DNA of 64,000 nucleotides from CAVWNR01 sp963756525 (GTDB taxonomy: Bacteria > Actinomycetota > Actinomycetes > Mycobacteriales > Jatrophihabitantaceae), in NCBI GenBank assembly GCA_963756525.1, contig CAVWNR010000002.1:124001-188000 (forward strand), given 5' to 3'. The position numbers and the translations under genes were made by a program. Below are positions 52,468 through 61,867 of this stretch, one piece after another. Positions within the stretch are counted from its first letter, which is position 1. Every line of letters starts with the position of its first letter. A model generated the notes under the pieces. That model did no database searches, was not told the DNA's origin, and saw only the letters and a list, made by a program, of their open reading frames with translations.

Positions 52468-52495
52468 TCGAACATAGGTTCGATACACTTGAGGC
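52468..52495 (+). promoter_or_regulatory. LexA (SOS) box with leaderless -10 before HNH gene
   Basis: TCGAAC-ATAG-GTTCGA (52468-52483) is an exact match to the actinobacterial LexA-box consensus TCGAAC-N4-GTTCGA. It lies directly before a probable -10, TACACT (52484-52489), itself 6 nt before the ATG. LexA binding would block this promoter until DNA damage occurs. Confidence 0.8.
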
Positions 52496-53803
52496 ATGTC
52501 AGTCGACGTCGGCGACCCGGTCGAGGAGGCGCTCGGCCGTTTCGCCGACGCGGTGGATGGGCTGGCCGAGTTGAACCTGACCGCGCTGACCCCGGATGAT
52601 CTGTTGGCGCTGCTGCGCGGAGTGGAGACCCAGCGGCGGCGGCTGCCGGTACACGACCACCGGCTGATCGCCGAACTGGACGCCCGCGGGGTGGCCGGCG
52701 AGCGCGGCTGCCGGGACACCAAGACCCTGCTCCGCGAGACGCTGCGGCTCTCGGCCCGGGAGGCGACGGCCCGCTACGCCGCGGCGGTGGACCTCGGGCC
52801 GCGCCGCGCGGTCAGCGGCGAGCCGCTGCCCCCGATCTTCCCGACCGTGGCCGCGGCGCAAGCCGACGGCGCGATCAGCCCGGAGCAGGCGCGGGTGATT
52901 ACTCGCTGCGTGCAGCGGCTGCCCGCCGCGGTCGAGCTCGAGCACGGCCCAGCGGTGCAGGGCCGCCTGGTCGGCGACGCCGCACAGTTCGACCCCGACC
53001 TGCTGGCCAAGCTGGCCGCGCTGATCACCGCGCGCCTGGACCCGGACGGCACCCTGACCGACGATGAGGACCGGCAGCGGACCCGGCACGCGTCGCTGTG
53101 CCCGAACCGGGACGGCACCGGCGAACTCCGGGCGCACCTCACCCCGGAATCGCTCGCGATGTGGCAGGCGGTGCTCGACCCGCTCGCCGCGCCCCGCCCA
53201 AGTGACGCCGACGGCCCGGACACCAGAACCGCCGGGCAGCGGCTGCACGACGCGCTCACCGACTGCGCGCAGCGGCTGCTGCGCTCGGGCACGCTGCCAG
53301 ACTGCGGCGGCACCCCGGCCACCGTGCTGTTCACCCTGACCCCCGAACAGGCCCACACCGGGCACGGCTACGCCACGACCGGGCACGGCGGGCTGGTCCC
53401 GGTCCGCGACGCGCTGCGCCTAGCCGACCAAGCCAGCATCTACACCGTCCTGCGCGACACCACCGGCGGCATCCTGCACTACGGCCGCGCCCGGCGCACC
53501 GCATCGGCCGGGCAGCGGATCGCGCTGGGCGTCCGCGACGGCGGCTGCTCCTTCCCAGGATGTGACTACCCACCCGCCTGGTGCCAGGCCCACCACGTCA
53601 TCGACTGGCTCGACGACGGGCTCACCGAGACCGACAACCTCACCCTGCTCTGCGGACACCACCACCGCAACTTCGCCCGCCGCGGCTGGCACGTGCGCAT
53701 CACCGACGGCCTGCCCGAATGGATCCCGCCCCCACACATCGACCCCGATCAACGACCGATCCGCAACACTATGCACACCCGGGGCGTGGACCCGCCTCCG
53801 TAA
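52496..53803 (+). CDS. DUF222 / 13E12-type HNH endonuclease
   Basis: 435 residues. The N-terminal DUF222 region (residues about 10-300) is the 13E12-repeat family domain known from mycobacteria. The C-terminal HNH nuclease carries GVRDGGCSFPGCDYPPAWCQAHHVIDW and LCGHHHRNFARRGW, with four zinc-type ligands and the His-Asn-His core. These genes are multicopy in many actinobacteria, and some in Mycobacterium have SOS boxes; this one has a perfect LexA box. Its biological role, whether DNA damage response or mobile-element related, is unknown. Confidence 0.9.
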   Translation: MSVDVGDPVEEALGRFADAVDGLAELNLTALTPDDLLALLRGVETQRRRLPVHDHRLIAELDARGVAGERGCRDTKTLLRETLRLSAREATARYAAAVDLGPRRAVSGEPLPPIFPTVAAAQADGAISPEQARVITRCVQRLPAAVELEHGPAVQGRLVGDAAQFDPDLLAKLAALITARLDPDGTLTDDEDRQRTRHASLCPNRDGTGELRAHLTPESLAMWQAVLDPLAAPRPSDADGPDTRTAGQRLHDALTDCAQRLLRSGTLPDCGGTPATVLFTLTPEQAHTGHGYATTGHGGLVPVRDALRLADQASIYTVLRDTTGGILHYGRARRTASAGQRIALGVRDGGCSFPGCDYPPAWCQAHHVIDWLDDGLTETDNLTLLCGHHHRNFARRGWHVRITDGLPEWIPPPHIDPDQRPIRNTMHTRGVDPPP

Positions 53804-53941
53804 TGTGCCAGAGCGCTGACGGTTCGCCGGTACCGCTACGGCGCGCGCTCGAATTGCTGCCCGATCAGGTCAAATGAGCGTCGCATGCGTCCGCTCATCC
53901 GCCCCTCCGCAGTCTGGACCGTCGGCCGTGCGGACGAGCCG

Positions 53942-55576
53942 TCAGTGGCCGCGGAACGCCTCCTCCAGCCACCACGAGCCGCGGTCGTTGACGACCTTCG
54001 CGTCGATGAGCAACGGAGCCGTCCGCGGGCCGGCGAGCCACTGCTCGACCGCCTCGAGATCCGCGCGCTGACGAACGGTCACCGCCGCAAAGCCGTAGCC
54101 CCGCGCTACTGCGGCGACGTCGGTGGGCGGGAAGCGCACCGTGTCGAGTGGGTGACCGTCCGGGGCGAAGTGGTGCACCTCCGCGCCGTAGGCGTCGTCG
54201 TTGTAGACGATCACGACCATCGGCAGACCGAGTCGGCGCACGGTGTCGAGTTCGGCTGCGCTCATCAACGCGCCGCCGTCGCCGAGCGCGGCCACCGGCA
54301 GCCGGTCGGGTTGTGCCAGCGCGGCGCCGATCGCGGTCGCCAGTCCCAGCCCGATCGACTGGAACGCCTGGGTGAAACAGAATCCGTGCTCGTCCGGGAC
54401 GGACAGGTACATGCTCGGGTAGCCCATGAAGTTGCCGGAGTCGACGCCGATCACCCGCTCGGCGGGCAGGATGTCGTCGAGGGCGATGGAGAGCATCCGC
54501 GGGTCGATCCGGTCGGCGCTGCTCGTGTCCTCGTACGGCACGTCCCGCCAGCGCACGCGCGCGGCGATGTCGGCGGCGATCTGCCCGCTTCGGTATCCGG
54601 GGCGGGGCGACCCGCCGCCGTCGAGCACCCGCCGAGCCGTCACCGCCACATCACCGGTCACGGCGAGCTGCACCCGACGATGCACGCCCAGCGCGGACGG
54701 GTCGTCGTCGACCTGCACGACCGTCGCCGACGGCCCGATCAGCCGGCCATGGCGCGTCGTCCACATATTCAGCGCGCAACCCCAGCCGACGACGAGGTCG
54801 GCGCCCTCGATCAGCGACGCGGCAAGTGGGGAGGCGAAACCTCCCGACACGTCGAGCGACCACGGGCTGCCGTGGAACAGCCCGCGGGCGACGGCCGACG
54901 TCGCCAGCAGCGCGCCGTACCCCTCGGCGAGCGCCTCCAACGCCGTGCGGCAGCCCGGCCCGAGCGCGCCGCGCCCGGCGATGAACACCGGCCGCGCAGC
55001 GCGATCCAGCATCTCGACCAGCGCCGACACGTCGGCGTCGTCCGGCTCGACCGGATGCGGCTCGGGCAGGGCCGCGGCCGGCAGCTCGTCCGGCGCGTCG
55101 AGCGCCTGCACCGGCAGCGGCAGGTTGAGCAGCACGGTCCGCCGCTCGCAGCGGGCCGTCGCCACCGCGGCGACGGCGTCCGCAGCGGCGGTCTCGGCGG
55201 ACGTGACGCGCCGCGGCACGGCACCCACCGCGCGAGCCAAGGACTCCTGGTCGACGTAGAAGTTCGAGTGCGGCTCGGCCACCTCCGCGGCGAGCACGAG
55301 CAGCGGCGTGCGGCTCTTCGCGGCCTCGGCGATCCCGGTCATCGCGTTGCTGAGCCCGCATCCCTGGTGCACGCTGAGCGCCGCGATGGTGCCGCTCATC
55401 CGCGCGTACGCATCGGCCATCGTCGCGGCGCCGCCCTCGTGCCGCGCCGCGACGAACCGCGCGCCCCCGGCGATCAGGGCGTTGGTCACGTGGAAGTTGC
55501 CCGAGCCGACGACACCGAAGACGCGCTCGACGCCCGCCGCGGCGACCGCTCGGCCGACCGCCTCGGCGACCTTCAC
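53942..55576 (-). CDS. Thiamine-pyrophosphate-dependent 2-oxoacid decarboxylase/synthase family protein
   Basis: 544 residues in the acetolactate synthase/benzoylformate decarboxylase family. The Pyr domain carries the activating glutamate (ARHEGGAATMADAYAR), the central domain a Rossmann-like fold, and the PP domain the TPP motif VAALGDGGALMSAAELDTVRRLGLPMVVIVYNDDAYG. It would act on a 2-oxoacid; the substrate is unknown. The GTG at 55576 overlaps the cyclase stop (GTGA). It is the last gene of the long minus-strand run that begins with mftA. Confidence 0.83.
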   Translation of the reverse strand: MKVAEAVGRAVAAAGVERVFGVVGSGNFHVTNALIAGGARFVAARHEGGAATMADAYARMSGTIAALSVHQGCGLSNAMTGIAEAAKSRTPLLVLAAEVAEPHSNFYVDQESLARAVGAVPRRVTSAETAAADAVAAVATARCERRTVLLNLPLPVQALDAPDELPAAALPEPHPVEPDDADVSALVEMLDRAARPVFIAGRGALGPGCRTALEALAEGYGALLATSAVARGLFHGSPWSLDVSGGFASPLAASLIEGADLVVGWGCALNMWTTRHGRLIGPSATVVQVDDDPSALGVHRRVQLAVTGDVAVTARRVLDGGGSPRPGYRSGQIAADIAARVRWRDVPYEDTSSADRIDPRMLSIALDDILPAERVIGVDSGNFMGYPSMYLSVPDEHGFCFTQAFQSIGLGLATAIGAALAQPDRLPVAALGDGGALMSAAELDTVRRLGLPMVVIVYNDDAYGAEVHHFAPDGHPLDTVRFPPTDVAAVARGYGFAAVTVRQRADLEAVEQWLAGPRTAPLLIDAKVVNDRGSWWLEEAFRGH

Positions 55577-56349
55577 GAACGCTCGACGAGAGCGAGAACC
55601 CGAGCCGGCGCGCCGGACCCGGTGACGATCGGCAGCGGCGCGGCGATGACGACCGCCCCGGTGGGCGGCAGGACAGCCAGGTTCTGCAGCTGCGTCAGCC
55701 CGTACTTGCCGCTGCCCATCAGGAACGAGTGACACGGGAACGCCGGGTCGAAAGTCGGCGCCTGCCCCGCGTCGGTGCCGACGGTCTCGACGCCGACGCC
55801 GATCACCGGGCATTCGTGTGCCACCCAGCGAGCGCACTGCGGCGAGAGGCCCGGCGTGTGCGCGCCGCTCTCGTCGGCGTTCACGAACGCCTCCTGAGAC
55901 TCCGACCGCGCGTCCCAGCCGGTCCGCAGCAACAGCCAGCCTCCGTCGGGGAGCGGCCCGTTCTCGGCCTCCCAGGCGCGGATGTGCTCGACGTCGACGA
56001 GGAAGTCGGGATCCTTCGCCGCCTCGGCCGAGAAGTCGAGCACGACAGCCGGCGCGATCAGCCGGGACGCCGGCACCGACGCCACGTCGGCGAGCTCGCG
56101 GCCGGTGACCCAGTGGTTCGGCGCGTCGAAGTGCGTGCCGGTGTGCTCGCCGCTGCGGAAGTTGTTCCAGTACCAGGCCGGCCCGCGCTCGTCGTACCGG
56201 CTGATCTCGTCGAGCTGGAACGTCGCGGTCTGCCCGAACTGCGGCGGCAGCTGAATCACCGGCGTGGACGCCGACAGTGGCGCGGTCAGGTCGACCACCT
56301 CCACCGAGCCGCTGCGCAACGCGTCGACGAGGGCGGGCAGGACAGGCAT
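55573..56349 (-). CDS. Cyclase/kynurenine-formamidase family hydrolase
   Basis: 258 residues with the family metal motif RSGEHTGTHFDAPNHW (HxGTHxDxPxH type). Further landmarks are VEVVDLTAPLSASTPV and ARWVAHECPVIGVGVETVGTDAGQAPTFDPAFPCH. The gene has a strong GGAGGAG site and is coupled to the TPP-enzyme gene. It is distinct from the cyclase-family protein at 8628-9587. An amide or ester hydrolase role is probable; the substrate is unknown. Confidence 0.87.
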   Translation of the reverse strand: MPVLPALVDALRSGSVEVVDLTAPLSASTPVIQLPPQFGQTATFQLDEISRYDERGPAWYWNNFRSGEHTGTHFDAPNHWVTGRELADVASVPASRLIAPAVVLDFSAEAAKDPDFLVDVEHIRAWEAENGPLPDGGWLLLRTGWDARSESQEAFVNADESGAHTPGLSPQCARWVAHECPVIGVGVETVGTDAGQAPTFDPAFPCHSFLMGSGKYGLTQLQNLAVLPPTGAVVIAAPLPIVTGSGAPARVLALVERS

Positions 56350-56382
56350 GGGCTCCTCCAGGGACGGCTGTCCCCTACCTTG

Positions 56383-56937
56383 CTACTGGCCGACCCGTCC
56401 GTCGATACGTTCCCGCAGCAGATCGGCATGGCCGTTGTGCCGCGCGTACTCCTCGATCATGTGCACCAGCAGCTCGCGCAGCGAGACGGCATTGCCTTCG
56501 CTGTCCTGCCCGACGAAGTCGAGGTCGGTGTCCTGCGCGAACTGCTCGGCGAACGCGACCTCCTCACGCCACGCGGCCCACGCCTGCTCCACCAGCGCTG
56601 GATCGGCGACCGCGCCGTTGAAGTCGCCGTCGGGGTCAGCCTCGGTCTGGTACCGCTTCGGCACGTCCTGGTGGGCGAAGCGGCGCCGGAACCAGGTGCG
56701 TTCGACCTCGGCCATGTGCCGGATCAGGCCCAGCAGGGACATCGTCGACGGCGGGACGGAACGACTCGCGAGCTGCTCCGGGTCGAGGCCGTCGCACTTG
56801 AGCTGCAGCGTCAGCCGCTGCCAATGCAGGAACTCGGCGAGCGTGGCGCGCTCGTCGCCGAGGCCCGGGCCGGCTTCCCGCGGATCGTCGACGGCGTCGA
56901 GGAACATGTCGGCTCGGTGTGCGCTCACACCGGCCAT
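56383..56937 (-). CDS. DinB/DUF664-family protein
   Basis: 184 residues with the DinB-like four-helix layout: LAEFLHWQRLTLQLKCDGLDPEQL, SMSLLGLIRHMAEVERTWFRRRF-type helix (here preceded by PPSTM), and a C-terminal VHMIEEYARHNGHADLLRERIDG. The conserved histidines are probable metal ligands. DinB-like proteins in actinobacteria are often thiol-dependent transferases; the function here is unknown. It follows mftD by about 25 nt on the same strand. Start assigned at the second of two adjacent ATGs. Confidence 0.8.
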   Translation of the reverse strand: MAGVSAHRADMFLDAVDDPREAGPGLGDERATLAEFLHWQRLTLQLKCDGLDPEQLASRSVPPSTMSLLGLIRHMAEVERTWFRRRFAHQDVPKRYQTEADPDGDFNGAVADPALVEQAWAAWREEVAFAEQFAQDTDLDFVGQDSEGNAVSLRELLVHMIEEYARHNGHADLLRERIDGRVGQ

Positions 56938-56962
56938 CATCCCGTGAGCCGGCAGACGCCTC

Positions 56963-58135
56963 TCATCCGCCCATCGTGCGGGTGAACCCCGGGGGCACCA
57001 GCACGTCGTCACGGCGCAGCTCGTGGACGGATGCACGGCGCAGCCCGAGCAGCGTTGACTCCATGCCCCCGCGCAGGATGTCCAGCACGTTCTCGACGCC
57101 GGCCTGCCCGTTCGCGGCGAGACCCCACAGGTAGGCCCGTCCGATCATGACCGCCCGCGCGCCGAGGGCGAGCGCCTTCACCACGTCGCTTCCGCGGCGG
57201 ATCCCGCCGTCCAGCAGCACCTCGACCCGGTCACCGACCGCGTCCGCGATGCCCGGCAGCAGGCGGATGGTCGCGGGTGTGCCGTCGAGGTTGTTGCCGC
57301 CGTGGTTGGACACCGAGATCGCGGTGACGCCGACGTCGACGGCGCGCCGCGCGTCGTCGACCCGGGTCACGCCCTTGAGCAGGAACGTCCCGTCCCATTG
57401 CTCGCGCAGCCAGGCGACGTCGTCCCACGTCGGCGGTGATGCCTGCATCCATTCGCCGTACGCGCCGAAGAACGTCGGTGCCGGCGACCCTGGCATGGTC
57501 ATATTCGGCACGGCCAGGTCGGGCAGCCGGCCGGTGCGCGCGTAGTCGATCAGCCAGCGCGGACGGGAGAGCCCCTGCGGCGCGAACCGAACGAGCTCAC
57601 GCGGGGTGATCCGTTCGGGGATGTACGGGCTGCCCCAGTCGCGTCGATGCGAGAACGACCAGTCCAGCGTGACGATCAACCCGACCGCGCCGGCATTGCG
57701 CGCCCGCCGGATGTGTTCGGCGATCTGCTCTCGAGTTCCCGACCAGTAGACCTGCATGAGGACCTTCGGGTTGGCCGCGACGACCTCCTCCACCGGCTTG
57801 CTCGCGAACGAGCTCAGCCCCATCGCAGTGCCGCGCGCCGCCGCGGCGCGCGCCACGGCGAGCTCACCGTCGGGATGGACGGCCTGCACGCCGGTCGGTG
57901 AGATCAGTACGGGCAGCGCGAGCTGCTGACCCAACACGGTCGTCGAGAGATCGCGCGGTCGGAGCGCGCCGGCGACGTGCGGGGCGAAGCCGAGCTCGTC
58001 GAACGCCGCCTGGTTGTCGTGGACGGTCAGCCCCTTCTCCGAACCCGCGAGCAGGGCGCCGTAGACGGATTTCGGCAGGCGCCGCTTTGCCCGCCGCTGC
58101 GCCTCGGCAACCGTCTCGAACCATCCGCTCGCCAT
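56963..58135 (-). CDS. mftD: Pre-mycofactocin synthase MftD
   Basis: 390 residues in the FMN-dependent alpha-hydroxy-acid dehydrogenase family, with ISPTGVQAVHPDGELAVARAAAARGTAMGLSS, the substrate-site region around SNHGGNNLDGTPATI and IGRAYLWGLAANGQAGVENVL. Its place beside mftF and mftC identifies it as MftD, which oxidatively deaminates the AHDP intermediate to pre-mycofactocin. The length is normal. It starts 10 nt after mftF ends. Confidence 0.92.
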   Translation of the reverse strand: MASGWFETVAEAQRRAKRRLPKSVYGALLAGSEKGLTVHDNQAAFDELGFAPHVAGALRPRDLSTTVLGQQLALPVLISPTGVQAVHPDGELAVARAAAARGTAMGLSSFASKPVEEVVAANPKVLMQVYWSGTREQIAEHIRRARNAGAVGLIVTLDWSFSHRRDWGSPYIPERITPRELVRFAPQGLSRPRWLIDYARTGRLPDLAVPNMTMPGSPAPTFFGAYGEWMQASPPTWDDVAWLREQWDGTFLLKGVTRVDDARRAVDVGVTAISVSNHGGNNLDGTPATIRLLPGIADAVGDRVEVLLDGGIRRGSDVVKALALGARAVMIGRAYLWGLAANGQAGVENVLDILRGGMESTLLGLRRASVHELRRDDVLVPPGFTRTMGG

Positions 58136-58145
58136 GCGTCCCCTC

Positions 58146-59573
58146 TCACCGTCCGACCTGGATGCGGTGGCGGCGCAGCACCGGGCGCAGCGGCGCCGTG
58201 CTGCGCGCGCGCACGCACCCCGTCCAGACGCCCGCGCCGTAGGCCACGTCGTCGGCGATCTGCGCGACGGCGTAGCGGACAGGGTCGAGTCGCGGACGGC
58301 GCTGCACCCAGCTCACCAGCGGCGGCGCGAGCAGCAAGGCCGCCGCGGCGACCCTTCGCGCGCCACCCCGGCCCCCCGCCGACACGATCGCGGCGAGCAG
58401 CGCCGGGGCGGCGAACTGCGTGGCGTAGCGGCCGAGTCCGAGGAACGTGCGGCCGGTCGCGGTCACCGTCGCCGGCAGCATTCCGCGGGCCGGCATTCCG
58501 ACCCGGCGCAGAGCGCGATGCAGGCTCGCCGCCGACCCGGCCAGCGCGGCGACGGCCAGCCCGGGCCGCCCGGCGAGGAGTGCGACGACCGGGGCGGCGG
58601 ACCACGGGTGGAGCACCAGCGGCGGCACCGCGCCGGGATGGCGCCGGGCGAGCGGCGCCGTCGACGTGCCGTAGCGGAACCGGCGCGCCAGGAGCGCGCG
58701 CCAGGTCAGCGGCTCCTCGTGGCGGGCTCGCACGCTCGGGTCGTAGCGAATCCGCCAGCCGGCACGACCCAGCCGCCAGACCAGGTCGACATCCTCGCCG
58801 ACCCGCAACGCCGGGTCGAACGCCGCATCGCCCAGGGCGTCGATCGCCGCGGTCCGCACCACGAGCGCCGCGGTGGGCACGTACGGCACCGGCGAACCGG
58901 GGGTTACCCGCGCCTCCCGCTCGCCGAGGTCCAGACTGCCGTTCGCGGCACCGTATCGCCCGACGACGCCGCGGTCGTCGAGAGCAACGATGCGCGGCGC
59001 GACCGCGCCGACCAGGGGGTCGGCGAAGTGCCCGGCCAGCCGCTCGACCCAGCCCGGCTCAGGCCGACAGTCGCTGTCGACGAACCCGATCAGCGCGCTG
59101 CGCACCCCGACGAGCGCGGTGTTGCGGGCCACGGCGGCGCCGCCGTTCACGTCGCGGCGGAGCAGTTTCGCCCCGTGGCCGGCCGCGACCTCGGCCACCG
59201 CGGCGGGGTTGCGCGAGGCGTCGTCCACGACGATCACCGGATGGTCGGTGCCGAGGGCGGCGAGGCAACAGTCGAGCGACCCGGCGCGGTCGCGCACCGG
59301 GACGACCACCGTGACGTCCGGGCGTTCGCGGATCGCCGGCGGGCGCGGATGGGCGAGCCCGGCGTCGGTGAGCCGGCGGGCCAGGACGCCGGCGGCGGCC
59401 GAGTCGACCGTGCCGGCGCATAGCTGCGGCCACGCGGCGGCGCCGGCCCGGTTGAGCCGCAACACCCGGCCCGACGCGCCGCCGAAGAGCGTCGTCGCGT
59501 CGAGTTGCCGGGTCGACGGGTCGAGCACGATGCCGAAACCGCGCGGGACGGGCCCTGGAGTAGGCATCGTCAC
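58146..59573 (-). CDS. mftF: Mycofactocin glycosyltransferase MftF
   Basis: 475 residues. A GT2 domain (VTVVVPVRDRAGSLDCCLAAL, VIVVDDASRN, FVDSDCRPEPGW) is preceded by an N-terminal region of about 90 residues and followed by a C-terminal part with membrane helices and an Arg-rich end. MftF adds beta-1,4-glucose units to the mycofactocin. The GTG start at 59573 overlaps the SDR stop (GTGA); an ATG two codons later is equally plausible. Confidence 0.9.
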   Translation of the reverse strand: MTMPTPGPVPRGFGIVLDPSTRQLDATTLFGGASGRVLRLNRAGAAAWPQLCAGTVDSAAAGVLARRLTDAGLAHPRPPAIRERPDVTVVVPVRDRAGSLDCCLAALGTDHPVIVVDDASRNPAAVAEVAAGHGAKLLRRDVNGGAAVARNTALVGVRSALIGFVDSDCRPEPGWVERLAGHFADPLVGAVAPRIVALDDRGVVGRYGAANGSLDLGEREARVTPGSPVPYVPTAALVVRTAAIDALGDAAFDPALRVGEDVDLVWRLGRAGWRIRYDPSVRARHEEPLTWRALLARRFRYGTSTAPLARRHPGAVPPLVLHPWSAAPVVALLAGRPGLAVAALAGSAASLHRALRRVGMPARGMLPATVTATGRTFLGLGRYATQFAAPALLAAIVSAGGRGGARRVAAAALLLAPPLVSWVQRRPRLDPVRYAVAQIADDVAYGAGVWTGCVRARSTAPLRPVLRRHRIQVGR

Positions 59574-60349
59574 AGGGCGAGCCCCGCGTCGACCGGCACG
59601 ATCGCGCCGGTCATCCCGCTGCTCGCCGGGCTCGCCAGGAAGGCGACGACCGCGGCCACCTCTGCCGGCTCGAGCAACCGGCGCATCGGCTGCTGCAGCG
59701 CGAAGTCGTCCGCGCCGACCAGTCCGTAGAGCCGGGCGCTCTCGTCGAGAATCGAGGTGGCGGTCGCTCCCGGACTCACCGCGTTGGCCGTCACGCCGGT
59801 CTCCGCGAGCTCGGCCGCCAGCGCGCGGATCAGCCCGGTGACGCCCGCCTTCGCCGCGCAGTACGCGGCCAGCATCGGCAGCCCGCGAACAGCCGCCGCC
59901 GACGCCACTGCGACGAACCGGCCCGAGCGCGGCTGCGGCCGGCGCAGCAGCGCAGGGATCGCGGCCCGGGCAAGGTTGAGCGCACCGCCGAGGTCGACGT
60001 CTAGCACGGCCCGTTCCTGCTCGAGCGGGACCTCGGCTTGCGGCGCGCCGCCGGCGATCACCGCGGCCGCCGCGACCGCGGCGTCCACTCCGCCCCAGCG
60101 CGACTCCGCCTCGGCGACGGCCGCGCCCAGCGCCGCCGGCTCACGGACGTCGGCCACGAACGGGTGCACGGCCGCACCGAGATCCGAGCCGAGCGCGGCC
60201 AGATCCGCTTCGCTGCCGAGCCGGTAGGGCATGGCCGGGTCGTCGCGGGCGCGGTCGATGGCGATCACCCGCCATCCGTCCGCGACGAGCGCCCGTACCG
60301 TGGCCGCGCCGATCCCCCGCGCCGCGCCGGTGACCACCGCGACGTTCAT
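59570..60349 (-). CDS. Mycofactocin-associated SDR oxidoreductase
   Basis: 259 residues, a classical SDR with TGAARGIG at the nucleotide site, the catalytic Ser region VASAAAVRG, and Y-x3-K in AAYCAAKAGVTG. SDRs encoded in mycofactocin clusters often keep a bound NAD and use mycofactocin as electron acceptor. Here the gene sits between mftC and mftF, in the place where other cluster genes normally stand, and is coupled at both ends by 4-nt overlaps. The alcohol substrate is unknown. Confidence 0.87.
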   Translation of the reverse strand: MNVAVVTGAARGIGAATVRALVADGWRVIAIDRARDDPAMPYRLGSEADLAALGSDLGAAVHPFVADVREPAALGAAVAEAESRWGGVDAAVAAAAVIAGGAPQAEVPLEQERAVLDVDLGGALNLARAAIPALLRRPQPRSGRFVAVASAAAVRGLPMLAAYCAAKAGVTGLIRALAAELAETGVTANAVSPGATATSILDESARLYGLVGADDFALQQPMRRLLEPAEVAAVVAFLASPASSGMTGAIVPVDAGLAL

Positions 60350-61521
60350 GCCGGCCGGACGAAATCGGCCACCGGGCTCTCGTCGCAGGCTCGCTCCGGC
60401 GGCCGCCGGCCGAGCGCCACCGGCACCGGCGCGGAGCGGTGCGAGCGGTCTACGGCGGGTCGCGGCGTCGCGGCGGGGTCGACCAGCCGCAGCGCCCGCG
60501 CACCATGCCCTTGCACGCACTCCGGGTCCGGGCCGTCCAGCGGCAGGCCGGTGAAGAACTTCGCGGCCATGCACCCACCGCGGCACGCGTCGAACGCCGA
60601 GCACGACCGGCACGCCCCGCCGGTCTGCGGGCGGCGGAGCTCGGCGAAGAGCGCGGAGTCCCGCCAGACCCGACTGAAGCCGCCGGCGCAACGGACGTTG
60701 CCCGCCAGGAAGTTCTGATGGATCGCGAACGGGCAGGCGTACACGTCGCCCACCGGGTCGATCAGGCAGACCACCCGACCCGCCCCGCACAGGTTCAGCC
60801 CGGGCAGCGCCTCGCCGTAACCCGCGAGGTGGAAAAACGAGTCGCCGGTGAGGACCCGCTCGCCGTGCGCGAGCAGCCAGTCGTAGACCGCTCGCTGCTG
60901 CTGCACGGTCGGGTGCAACTCGTCCCACACGTCGGCACCGCGGCCGGAAGGGCGCAGCCGGGTCAGCCGAAGCTGCGCACCGAATCGGGCCGCCAGCGCC
61001 TGGAAGGCGTCGAGCTGGGTGGCGTTCTGCCGGGTGACCACCACCGAGATCTTGAAACCAGCGAAGCCTGCGTCAGCGAGATTCTCCATAGCGCGCAAGG
61101 CCGTCTGATACGAGCCGGCACCGCGCACCGCGTCGTTCACCGCGGACGTCGCGCCGTCCAGCGAGATCTGCACGTCGACGTAGTCGCTCGCCGCGAGCCG
61201 CCGAGCCACGGAGGGCGTGATCTTCACACCATTCGTCGAGAACTTCACGCCGACCCGGTGCGCGGTCGCATAGTCGACCAGCGACCAGAAGTCGGGGCGG
61301 ACGGTCGGCTCGCCGCCGCCGATGTTGACGTAGAAGACCTGCATCCGCTCGAGTTCGTCGATCAGCGCGCGACATTCTGCGGTGGACAGCTCGCGCGGGT
61401 CACGGCGACCGGAGCTGGACAGGCAGTGCACGCAGGAGAGATTGCACGCGTAGGTGAGCTCCCAGGTCAGGCAGATCGGCGCGTCCAGCCCGGACTGGAA
61501 CTGCTCGACGAGCGCCGTCAC
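60346..61521 (-). CDS. mftC: Mycofactocin radical SAM maturase MftC
   Basis: 391 residues. The radical SAM cluster motif is CNLSCVHC (Cys26, Cys30, Cys33), and the C-terminal SPASM region has several cysteine clusters, including LCGAGRVVC and CRSCSAFDACRGGC. MftC decarboxylates the C-terminal Tyr of MftA and links it to the preceding Val. The long C-terminal Pro/Arg-rich tail is not needed for the fold. The GTG at 61521 overlaps the mftB stop (GTGA). Confidence 0.94.
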   Translation of the reverse strand: MTALVEQFQSGLDAPICLTWELTYACNLSCVHCLSSSGRRDPRELSTAECRALIDELERMQVFYVNIGGGEPTVRPDFWSLVDYATAHRVGVKFSTNGVKITPSVARRLAASDYVDVQISLDGATSAVNDAVRGAGSYQTALRAMENLADAGFAGFKISVVVTRQNATQLDAFQALAARFGAQLRLTRLRPSGRGADVWDELHPTVQQQRAVYDWLLAHGERVLTGDSFFHLAGYGEALPGLNLCGAGRVVCLIDPVGDVYACPFAIHQNFLAGNVRCAGGFSRVWRDSALFAELRRPQTGGACRSCSAFDACRGGCMAAKFFTGLPLDGPDPECVQGHGARALRLVDPAATPRPAVDRSHRSAPVPVALGRRPPERACDESPVADFVRPA

Positions 61522-61799
61522 GAGCCGGTCCGGGCACAGATCATCTGCGAGGCAGCCAGCGTGCCGAGTGCCCGCGCGTACGCCGGGAGTTCTGCGTCCG
61601 GCACGCCAGCCGCGGTGCACGCCGCCCGGGCGCTCTCCTCCTCGCCGAGCGCGCGAACCACGTCGAGCAGCCGGGGGCTCTTGAGGAACGACAGCCGTCG
61701 GGTGCCGAAGTGGTAGAGCAACGCGCCGAACCGCTCGGGCCGGACGGCTACCTGCGGGTGCAGCGCCCAGGCCGCGTCCACGTCGAAGTCAGTGCCCAC
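61518..61799 (-). CDS. mftB: Mycofactocin peptide chaperone MftB
   Basis: 93 residues with the PqqD-like fold of RiPP recognition proteins: AWALHPQVAVRPERFGALLYHFGTRRLSFLKSPRLLDVVRAL. It binds the MftA leader and brings it to MftC. The GTG at 61799 gives the normal length; longer in-frame versions run into a repetitive, unlikely Arg-rich stretch. Confidence 0.92.
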   Translation of the reverse strand: MGTDFDVDAAWALHPQVAVRPERFGALLYHFGTRRLSFLKSPRLLDVVRALGEEESARAACTAAGVPDAELPAYARALGTLAASQMICARTGS

Positions 61800-61867
61800 G
61801 CTTCGCCTCCGCGCTCGCTGCGCTGCGCGCTCGCTAACGCTCGCTGCGATGCTCACTCGCTGTCGGC

